From assembly GCF_018687575.1 (NCBI RefSeq), contig NZ_CP061297.1, positions 1 through 64,000 on the forward strand: a DNA stretch of 64,000 nucleotides. Direction: 5' to 3'. Below are positions 57,983 through 64,000 of the stretch, piece by piece. The DNA comes from Polynucleobacter asymbioticus. GTDB lineage: Bacteria; Pseudomonadota; Gammaproteobacteria; Burkholderiales; Burkholderiaceae. The notes under the pieces were generated by a model. It did not search any database, was not told the DNA's origin, and worked only from the letters and a program-made list of their open reading frames with translations. Numbering within the stretch: position 1 is the stretch's first letter; each line of letters begins with the position of its first letter. Position numbers and translations under genes: made by a program.

Positions 57983-58525
57983 ATGAGCACACGTTTTCAA
58001 GAACACTATCAAGCTAAAGTAGTTGCTGATTTGATCGCCAAGTTTGGTTACAAGTCAGTAATGGAAGTTCCACGTATCACTAAGGTAACCCTGAATATGG
58101 GCTTAGGCGATGCAGTGAACGACAAGAAAATTATCGAAAATGCAGTTGGTGATTTGACTAAAGTAGCAGGTCAAAAGCCAGTTGTGACAAAAGCGAAAAA
58201 AGCGATTGCTGGTTTCAAAATTCGTCAAGGCTACCCAATCGGTGCCATGGTTACATTGCGTGGTGCACGCATGTACGAATTTTTAGATCGTTTCGTAACT
58301 GTTGCTTTGCCACGCGTACGTGACTTCCGCGGAATTTCCGGTAAGGCATTTGACGGCCGTGGTAACTACAACATTGGCGTTAAAGAGCAAATCATTTTCC
58401 CTGAAATCGAATACGACAAAATTGACGCCCTCCGTGGTCTCAATATCAGTATTACGACAACCGCTAAGACTGACGAAGAAGCAAAAGCTTTGTTAGCAGC
58501 GTTCAAATTCCCTTTCCGCAATTAA
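57983..58525 (+). CDS. rplE: 50S ribosomal protein L5
   Basis: L5 binds 5S rRNA and contacts the P-site tRNA. The 180 residues include [35 protein letters not shown] and [17 protein letters not shown], matching the family throughout. It is upstream of rpsN with nine bases between. Confidence 0.98.
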   Translation: MSTRFQEHYQAKVVADLIAKFGYKSVMEVPRITKVTLNMGLGDAVNDKKIIENAVGDLTKVAGQKPVVTKAKKAIAGFKIRQGYPIGAMVTLRGARMYEFLDRFVTVALPRVRDFRGISGKAFDGRGNYNIGVKEQIIFPEIEYDKIDALRGLNISITTTAKTDEEAKALLAAFKFPFRN

Positions 58526-58534
58526 GAGGCTAAC

Positions 58535-58840
58535 GTGGCAAAACTATCCCTAATTGAGCGCGAGAATAAGCGCACAAAAACTGTAGAGAAGTACGCTGTA
58601 AAGCGTGCTGAACTCAAGGCAATCATTGCTGATCAATCACGCAGTGATGAAGAGCGCTATGAAGCTCGCTTGAAGCTACAGGCACTTCCACGTAACGCAA
58701 GCCCGATTCGTCAAAGAAATCGTTGTTCATTAACCGGTCGTCCGCGCGGTGTATTCAGTAAGTTTGGTTTAGCGCGTAGCAAAATTCGTGAAATCGCCTT
58801 CCGTGGCGAAATCCCCGGTTTAACCAAGGCCAGCTGGTAA
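58535..58840 (+). CDS. rpsN: 30S ribosomal protein S14 (zinc-free type)
   Basis: S14 is needed for 30S head assembly. The 101-residue protein is the long C-minus form: it lacks the CxxC pairs of the zinc-binding type and has [17 protein letters not shown] instead. Start is GTG at 58535 after AAGAGG. The lack of zinc dependence fits a common proteobacterial variant. Confidence 0.97.
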   Translation: MAKLSLIERENKRTKTVEKYAVKRAELKAIIADQSRSDEERYEARLKLQALPRNASPIRQRNRCSLTGRPRGVFSKFGLARSKIREIAFRGEIPGLTKASW

Positions 58841-58864
58841 GCGGCGAAAGAATTAGGAGAACTC

Positions 58865-59260
58865 ATGAGTATCAGCGATCCAATCGCCGACATGTTGACA
58901 AGGATCCGCAATGCGCAAGCAGTGCAGAAACCCGTAGTCTTGATGCCGTCGTCAAAAGTTAAAGTAGCTATTGCAAAAGTCTTGCAGGATGAAGGTTATA
59001 TCGATAGTTTTGAAATCAAAGGTGAAGCAGCTAAGCCAGTGCTACACATTGAACTCAAATACTATGCAGGCCGCCCTGTTATTGAGCGTATCGACCGTGT
59101 TTCTACACCAAGTCTACGTATCTACAAAGGCCGCCATGACATTCCTGAAGTAATGAATGGCTTGGGCATTGCAATTATTTCAACCCCACAAGGCGTAATG
59201 ACAGACCGCAAAGCACGTGCAAACGGCGTTGGTGGCGAAGTTATTTGCTACGTCGCGTAA
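58865..59260 (+). CDS. rpsH: 30S ribosomal protein S8
   Basis: S8 binds helix 21 of 16S rRNA and in E. coli also represses the spc operon at rplE (known). The 131 residues start [18 protein letters not shown] and end with [21 protein letters not shown], the standard signature. AGGAGA lies before the ATG. Confidence 0.98.
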   Translation: MSISDPIADMLTRIRNAQAVQKPVVLMPSSKVKVAIAKVLQDEGYIDSFEIKGEAAKPVLHIELKYYAGRPVIERIDRVSTPSLRIYKGRHDIPEVMNGLGIAIISTPQGVMTDRKARANGVGGEVICYVA

Positions 59261-59270
59261 GGAGAGAAAT

Positions 59271-59804
59271 ATGTCCCGCGTTGGTAAATCACCTATTCCA
59301 GTCCCAAAGGGCGCTGAGATCAGCATCAACGGTGCAAACATTACTGTTAAGGGCCCATTGGGAACTTTGACACACAACTTGCATCCTTCTGTTGGTTTGA
59401 AACAAGAAGATGGCGTATTGACAGTTGTTTTAAATAACGACACACCAGAAGCTGGTGCACAGTCAGGTACAGCTCGCGCCTTAGTAAACAACATGGTTGT
59501 TGGCGTAACTACTGGCTTTGAGCGCAAGCTTAGCTTGGTAGGCGTTGGTTATCGTGCTGCTGCTCAAGGCGAATCACTTAAATTGCAGTTAGGTTTCTCA
59601 CACGACATTATTTACAACCTGCCAAAGGGTGTAAAAGCTGAGACTCCAACTCAAACTGAAATCATTATCAAAGGTTCCAACAAGCAACAGGTTGGCCAGG
59701 TCGCAGCTGAAGTTCGCGCATACCGTTCACCAGAGCCATATAAAGGCAAAGGCGTTCGCTACGTGGATGAGGTTGTACACCTGAAAGAAACTAAGAAGAA
59801 GTAA
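59271..59804 (+). CDS. rplF: 50S ribosomal protein L6
   Basis: L6 supports the sarcin-ricin loop region. The 177 residues start [17 protein letters not shown] after GGAGAG; an upstream extension to 59217 overlaps rpsH and is not real. The C-terminal signature [16 protein letters not shown] is intact. Confidence 0.97.
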   Translation: MSRVGKSPIPVPKGAEISINGANITVKGPLGTLTHNLHPSVGLKQEDGVLTVVLNNDTPEAGAQSGTARALVNNMVVGVTTGFERKLSLVGVGYRAAAQGESLKLQLGFSHDIIYNLPKGVKAETPTQTEIIIKGSNKQQVGQVAAEVRAYRSPEPYKGKGVRYVDEVVHLKETKKK

Positions 59805-59817
59805 GCGAGATTAGAAA

Positions 59818-60171
59818 ATGAATAAAGACGAATCCAGACAAAGACGTGCTAGGCAGACTCGTATTCGCATTGCCGAAGCATTGGCAAATCGCTTAACAGT
59901 TATCCGTAGCAATTCACATATTTCTGCACAGGTATATAGCCCATGCGGAACCAAAGTTGTAGCAGCTGCTTCAACAATGGAAAAAGATTTGCGCCAAGCG
60001 ATCAAAAACGGCGGCAACGCTGATGCGGCAAAACAAATCGGCAAATTAGTTGCTGAGCGTGCTGTTAAGGCAGGCATTGTTGATGTTGCTTTTGATCGTT
60101 CCGGTCATCGTTACCACGGCCGTATTAAGGCCTTAGCTGAAGCTGCGCGTGAAGCCGGCCTGAAGTTCTAA
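59818..60171 (+). CDS. rplR: 50S ribosomal protein L18
   Basis: L18 carries 5S rRNA into the 50S central protuberance. The 117 residues have a basic N-terminus ([13 protein letters not shown]) and the conserved [23 protein letters not shown] end. Length typical, between rplF and rpsE. Confidence 0.97.
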   Translation: MNKDESRQRRARQTRIRIAEALANRLTVIRSNSHISAQVYSPCGTKVVAAASTMEKDLRQAIKNGGNADAAKQIGKLVAERAVKAGIVDVAFDRSGHRYHGRIKALAEAAREAGLKF

Positions 60172-60189
60172 TAGGGTTTAGGAAAAAAC

Positions 60190-60708
60190 ATGGCAAAAAT
60201 GCAAACCAAGATGCAAAACGAAGAGCGTGATGATGGTCTTCGCGAGAAGATGATTGCTGTTAATCGTGTAACTAAAGTGGTTAAGGGTGGTCGTATTCTC
60301 GGCTTCGCTGCACTCACTGTAGTTGGCGATGGCGATGGTCGTATCGGCATGGGCAAAGGCAAATCAAAAGAAGTTCCAGTTGCTGTTCAAAAGGCAATGG
60401 ACGAAGCACGTCGCAAGATGATCAAAGTTTCCTTACGTAAAGGTACTTTGCAACACACTGTGATTGGTAAGCATGGCGCGTCACGCGTGATGATTTCTCC
60501 AGCTAAAGATGGTACTGGCGTTATCGCCGGTGGCCCAATGCGCGCAATTTTCGATGTAATGGGTGTAACTAACGTTGTTGCTAAGTCACTTGGCTCTACA
60601 AACCCTTACAACATGGTTCGTGCAACGATTGATGGTTTGAGCAAGATGAGCACTCCTTCTGAAATTGCTGCTAAGCGCGGTAAGTCAGTTGAAGAGATTC
60701 TCGGCTAA
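60190..60708 (+). CDS. rpsE: 30S ribosomal protein S5
   Basis: S5 works with S4 and S12 in accuracy and shares the mRNA entry tunnel with S3. The 172 residues contain [20 protein letters not shown], the spectinomycin-loop region, and [17 protein letters not shown], with no obvious resistance change. An N-terminal extension of about ten residues ([12 protein letters not shown]) precedes the conserved part. Confidence 0.98.
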   Translation: MAKMQTKMQNEERDDGLREKMIAVNRVTKVVKGGRILGFAALTVVGDGDGRIGMGKGKSKEVPVAVQKAMDEARRKMIKVSLRKGTLQHTVIGKHGASRVMISPAKDGTGVIAGGPMRAIFDVMGVTNVVAKSLGSTNPYNMVRATIDGLSKMSTPSEIAAKRGKSVEEILG

Positions 60709-60732
60709 GACCAAAAGATTAGGAATCTATAA

Positions 60733-60921
60733 ATGACAACATCTAACTCCAAAGTCAAACTGCAATTAGTGCGCAGCTTGATCGGCACACGCGAAAGCCA
60801 CCGTGCAACTGTTCGTGGCTTAGGCCTCGGACGCATCAATTCTGTTTCAGAATTGGAAGACACTCCAGCTGTTCGCGGAATGATTAATAAAGTTTCTTAT
60901 CTAGTTAAAGTCATTGGCTAA
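60733..60921 (+). CDS. rpmD: 50S ribosomal protein L30
   Basis: L30 is a small 50S protein. The 62 residues contain [30 protein letters not shown] and end with [14 protein letters not shown], matching the bacterial family, which is absent from some lineages. It lies between rpsE and rplO. Confidence 0.97.
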   Translation: MTTSNSKVKLQLVRSLIGTRESHRATVRGLGLGRINSVSELEDTPAVRGMINKVSYLVKVIG

Positions 60922-60948
60922 TAACTAGCAAGTAAATAGGCGAAGAAT

Positions 60949-61389
60949 ATGCAACTCAATACACTCAAACCCGCAGAGGGATCTAAGAAAAACCGTCGTC
61001 GCGTAGGTCGCGGCATCGGCTCTGGTCTTGGTAAAACTGCTGGCCGCGGTCACAAAGGTCAAAAATCACGCTCAGGCGGATTCCACAAGGTTGGATTCGA
61101 GGGCGGTCAGATGCCAATGTACCGTCGTTTGCCAAAACGTGGTTTCGTGTCTTTGACACGTCGTCACGTTGGTCAAATCACTTTGAATGACTTAGCAAAA
61201 ATCAACTTGCCAGAAGTGGACTTGTTGGTTTTGAGAGCTCACGGTTTTGCTGGCGAGCAAATCAATGCAGTCAAAGTAATCAAGACTGGCGAATTGTCAA
61301 TTGCTGTGACCCTCAAAGGTATTACAGCAACTGCAGGTGCGAAAGCGGCTATTGAAGCAGCTGGCGGCAAATTGGTTGACTTGGTTTAA
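60949..61389 (+). CDS. rplO: 50S ribosomal protein L15
   Basis: L15 is an assembly hub of the 50S subunit. The 146 residues have the basic N-terminal extension [24 protein letters not shown] and the [17 protein letters not shown] motif. The C-terminal half is the globular domain. secY follows by 17 bases. Confidence 0.98.
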   Translation: MQLNTLKPAEGSKKNRRRVGRGIGSGLGKTAGRGHKGQKSRSGGFHKVGFEGGQMPMYRRLPKRGFVSLTRRHVGQITLNDLAKINLPEVDLLVLRAHGFAGEQINAVKVIKTGELSIAVTLKGITATAGAKAAIEAAGGKLVDLV

Positions 61390-61406
61390 TTAGTTTTTAG
61401 TAAACG

Positions 61407-62744
61407 ATGGCACTCGCACCTACCAACACAGCAAATATTGCTCAATCAGGAAGCAAGTTTGGCGAATTACGCCAACGCTTGATATTCCTGGTTTTGGCAT
61501 TGCTCGTGTTCCGTTTGGGCGCACACATTCCTGTTCCAGGTATTGATCCTGACCAATTGGCTCAATTGTTCTCCGGTCAAAAAGATGGCATCTTGGGAAT
61601 GTTCAATCTGTTCTCAGGTGGTGCTTTATCTCGCTTTACAGTTTTTGCTTTAGGAATCATGCCGTACATCTCCGCGTCGATCATCATGCAATTGATGACG
61701 ATTGTTGTTCCCTCGCTAGAGTCCTTGAAAAAAGAAGGTCAAGCAGGACAGCGCAAGATTACCCAATACACCCGTTATGGCACTGTATTCTTGGCAACAT
61801 TTCAGGCTTTAGGCATTTCAGTTGCATTACAGGCGCAACCAGGTTTAGTAATTAATCCAGGCTTGATGTTTGAACTCAACACAGTAGTTACTTTGGTGAC
61901 TGGCACGATGTTCCTAATGTGGCTAGGTGAGCAGATTACTGAACGCGGACTTGGTAACGGCATCTCCATCATTATTTTTGGCGGTATTGTTTCTGGATTG
62001 CCTTCAGCAATTGGAAGCTTGCTTGAGCTAGTACGTACAGGCTCTATGAATATTTTGTCTGCTCTGTTGATCGTGGTGATTTGCGTTGCAGTGACTTATT
62101 TTGTAGTGTTTGTTGAGCGCGGTCAGCGCCGTATCTTGGTGAACTACGCCAAGCGCCAAGTTGGTAATAAGGTTTATGGCGGTCAGTCTTCATACTTCCC
62201 ATTGAAGTTAAATATGGCTGGTGTTATTCCCCCAATTTTTGCTTCATCAATCATTTTGTTTCCTGCAACAATTGCCGGCTGGTTTACATCAGGCGAGCCA
62301 ACCAATATGTTCAGCCGAGTGATTAAAGATTTGGCAGCAACATTGGCCCCGGGTCAGCCCGTGTACACAATTTTGTATGCCGCAGCGATTATTTTCTTCT
62401 GCTTCTTCTACACAGCTTTGGTTTTCAATAGCCGTGACACAGCAGATAACTTGAAGAAGAGCGGTGCTTTTGTTCCAGGTATTCGTCCTGGCGATCAGAC
62501 TGGTCGCTATATCGACAAGATCTTGGTTCGCTTAACATTGGCTGGTGCGATTTACATGGTTTTGGTTTGCTTGTTGCCAGAATTCTTAGTCTTGAAGTAC
62601 AACGTGCCGTTCTATTTCGGCGGTACTTCATTGTTGATTATTGTCGTTGTTGCAATGGATTTTATGGCTCAAGTTCAGTCATTCGCAATGCAGCAACAGT
62701 ATGGTTCTTTGATGAAAAAAGCTAATTTTAAGATGGGCGCTTAA
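61407..62744 (+). CDS. secY: Protein translocase subunit SecY
   Basis: SecY is the pore of the inner-membrane SecYEG translocon. The 445 residues have ten hydrophobic helices, with the plug/lateral-gate region and conserved [17 protein letters not shown] and the cytoplasmic loop [23 protein letters not shown]. Its partner secE is near 35 kb. Location inside the spc operon is standard. Confidence 0.98.
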   Translation: MALAPTNTANIAQSGSKFGELRQRLIFLVLALLVFRLGAHIPVPGIDPDQLAQLFSGQKDGILGMFNLFSGGALSRFTVFALGIMPYISASIIMQLMTIVVPSLESLKKEGQAGQRKITQYTRYGTVFLATFQALGISVALQAQPGLVINPGLMFELNTVVTLVTGTMFLMWLGEQITERGLGNGISIIIFGGIVSGLPSAIGSLLELVRTGSMNILSALLIVVICVAVTYFVVFVERGQRRILVNYAKRQVGNKVYGGQSSYFPLKLNMAGVIPPIFASSIILFPATIAGWFTSGEPTNMFSRVIKDLAATLAPGQPVYTILYAAAIIFFCFFYTALVFNSRDTADNLKKSGAFVPGIRPGDQTGRYIDKILVRLTLAGAIYMVLVCLLPEFLVLKYNVPFYFGGTSLLIIVVVAMDFMAQVQSFAMQQQYGSLMKKANFKMGA

Positions 62745-62748
62745 CTGA

Positions 62749-62967
62749 ATGTCTAAAGACGATGTAATTCAGATGGCGGGAGAAATTATTGAGAATTTGC
62801 CGAACGCGATGTTTCGCGTGAAGCTAGAGAACGGACATGTGGTTCTAGGGCACATTTCTGGAAAGATGAGGATGCATTACATCCGCATATTGCCAGGAGA
62901 TAAGGTAACGGTGGAGATGACTCCTTACGACCTAACGCGCGCCAGAATCATTTTCCGAGCGAAGTAA
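62749..62967 (+). CDS. infA: Translation initiation factor IF-1
   Basis: IF-1 binds the A site during initiation. The 72-residue OB-fold protein has [27 protein letters not shown] and [22 protein letters not shown]. The start is four bases after the secY stop. The order secY-infA-rpmJ-rpsM is the common arrangement outside the enteric bacteria. Confidence 0.98.
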   Translation: MSKDDVIQMAGEIIENLPNAMFRVKLENGHVVLGHISGKMRMHYIRILPGDKVTVEMTPYDLTRARIIFRAK

Positions 62968-63002
62968 AGATTAAGTAGTACATATTTTTTTAGAGGTGAG
63001 TT

Positions 63003-63119
63003 ATGAAAGTTTTGGCATCCGTTAAGTGTATTTGCAGAAATTGCAAGATCATTAAGCGCAAACGCGTTGTGCGTGTGATCTGTTCTTCAGACGCACGTCA
63101 TAAGCAGCGTCAAGGCTGA
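63003..63119 (+). CDS. rpmJ: 50S ribosomal protein L36
   Basis: A 38-residue zinc-binding ribosomal protein. The translation starts [18 protein letters not shown] and ends KQRQG. The zinc ligands are expected from Cys11, Cys14, Cys27 and His33; an additional Cys9 is present. It follows the GAGGTGAGTT ribosome binding site. Its C+ form suggests zinc-replete growth, and no zinc-free paralogue is in this window. Confidence 0.95.
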   Translation: MKVLASVKCICRNCKIIKRKRVVRVICSSDARHKQRQG

Positions 63120-63143
63120 TCTGGTTAATTAAGAGGAAATCTC

Positions 63144-63509
63144 ATGGCACGTATCGCTGGGGTAAATATCCCAAATCATCAACATACTGTTATCGGTTTA
63201 ACAGCAATTTTTGGCATCGGCACAACACGTGCTCGCAAAATTTGTGAAACCACAGGTGTTGCTATCGACAAAAAAGTTAAAGACCTTACTGACGGTGACT
63301 TGGAAAAGTTGCGTGATGAAGTAGGTAAGTTCATCACTGAAGGTGACCTTCGTCGTGAAGTAACGATGAGCATCAAGCGTTTGATGGACTTAGGCTGCTA
63401 TCGTGGCGTTCGTCATCGTAAGGGCTTGCCTGTACGTGGTCAACGTACTAAGACAAACGCGCGTACCCGCAAGGGCCCACGTAAGTCTGGCGTGCAACTC
63501 AAGAAATAA
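63144..63509 (+). CDS. rpsM: 30S ribosomal protein S13
   Basis: S13 forms bridge B1 with the 50S subunit. The 121 residues have [26 protein letters not shown] and the basic tail [24 protein letters not shown]. An AGAGGAAA ribosome binding site precedes it. This is the start of the alpha-type S13-S11 segment of the cluster. Confidence 0.98.
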   Translation: MARIAGVNIPNHQHTVIGLTAIFGIGTTRARKICETTGVAIDKKVKDLTDGDLEKLRDEVGKFITEGDLRREVTMSIKRLMDLGCYRGVRHRKGLPVRGQRTKTNARTRKGPRKSGVQLKK

Positions 63510-63527
63510 TCAAGAAAGTTTATTGAC

Positions 63528-63935
63528 ATGGCAAAACAACAATCCGCTTCTGCAGCTTCACAGCGTGCACGCAAGAAGGTTAAAAAGAACGTTGCTGACG
63601 GTATTGCACACGTTCACGCTTCTTTTAATAACACCATTATTACGATCACTGATCGCCAAGGTAATGCTCTCTCATGGGCAACATCTGGTGGCCAGGGCTT
63701 CAAGGGCTCACGTAAATCAACACCTTTTGCTGCTCAGGTAGCTGCTGAAGTTGCTGGTAAGACAGCCATTGAGTGCGGTATTAAGAATTTGGAAGTTCAG
63801 ATCAAGGGCCCAGGCCCAGGTCGTGAATCAGCAGTTCGTGCATTGAACTCATTGGGCATCAAGATCACTGAGATTCAAGACGTAACTCCAGTTCCACACA
63901 ATGGTTGCCGTCCTCCAAAGCGTCGTCGTATCTAA
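63528..63935 (+). CDS. rpsK: 30S ribosomal protein S11
   Basis: S11 lines the platform of the 30S subunit near the mRNA exit. The 135 residues include [26 protein letters not shown], the platform segment [20 protein letters not shown], and the closing [18 protein letters not shown]. rpsD would be expected next, outside the window; the last 65 bases hold no gene that I can see. Confidence 0.98.
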   Translation: MAKQQSASAASQRARKKVKKNVADGIAHVHASFNNTIITITDRQGNALSWATSGGQGFKGSRKSTPFAAQVAAEVAGKTAIECGIKNLEVQIKGPGPGRESAVRALNSLGIKITEIQDVTPVPHNGCRPPKRRRI

Positions 63936-64000
63936 GCTAGGTAGTTGGCAGTACAAGTTTTAGTAGTTTTTTATTAAAGCCCACCGTTCATCTGAATTAA

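Overview
The window reads as the replication-origin end of a betaproteobacterial chromosome of the order Burkholderiales. The gene order (dnaA-dnaN-gyrB, mnmG-rsmG-parA-parB-atp-hemE-priA), the protein sequences and the moderate GC content fit a Polynucleobacter-type freshwater bacterium best. The genus call rests on recognition, not on a search. Coding density is very high, almost every gene is housekeeping, and I see no insertion sequence, prophage or CRISPR array.

Region 1 (1-10.5 kb) holds replication and segregation: dnaA, an AT-rich dnaA-dnaN gap full of DnaA boxes (probable oriC), dnaN, gyrB, a SET-domain methyltransferase, a DUF3717-like protein, mnmG, rsmG, parA and parB. Two parS sites lie just upstream of mnmG and inside it. 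Region 2 (10.5-18.9 kb) is the complete F-type ATP synthase operon atpIBEFHAGDC followed by hemE. Region 3 (18.9-27.6 kb) is mixed: priA (preceded by a second DnaA-box cluster), a lone gcvH, a GloC-like hydrolase, a small zinc-ribbon protein, a fatty acid desaturase, tRNA-Arg, a small membrane protein resembling a cytochrome c5 anchor without its heme domain, rsmI, diaA/gmhA, a DolP-like BON lipoprotein, a cytochrome c and a GNAT acetyltransferase.

Region 4 (27.6-33.3 kb) is a full rRNA operon: promoter, leader, 16S, tRNA-Ile, tRNA-Ala, 23S, 5S, terminator. Both large rRNAs are bracketed by complementary processing stems. Region 5 (33.3-64 kb) is the translation and transcription supercluster: tRNA-Tyr-Gly-Thr, tuf, tRNA-Trp, secE, nusG, rplKAJL, rpoBC, then rpsL-rpsG-fusA-tuf-rpsJ, then the S10 and spc genes through secY, infA, rpmJ, rpsM and rpsK. 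The two tuf copies are identical over about 1.2 kb.

I did not find a clear novel defence or mobile system. The items most worth a second look are regulatory or evolutionary: (a) DnaA boxes, two of them an inverted pair, between hemE and priA; (b) two mutually exclusive hairpins between rplL and rpoB; (c) an intrinsic-terminator-like hairpin abutting the rplJ ribosome binding site; (d) an Ala/Pro/Glu tail on L10; (e) a SET/post-SET methyltransferase directly after gyrB; (f) the heme-less cytochrome anchor; and (g) promoters whose -35 box is embedded in or abuts a hairpin at operon junctions.
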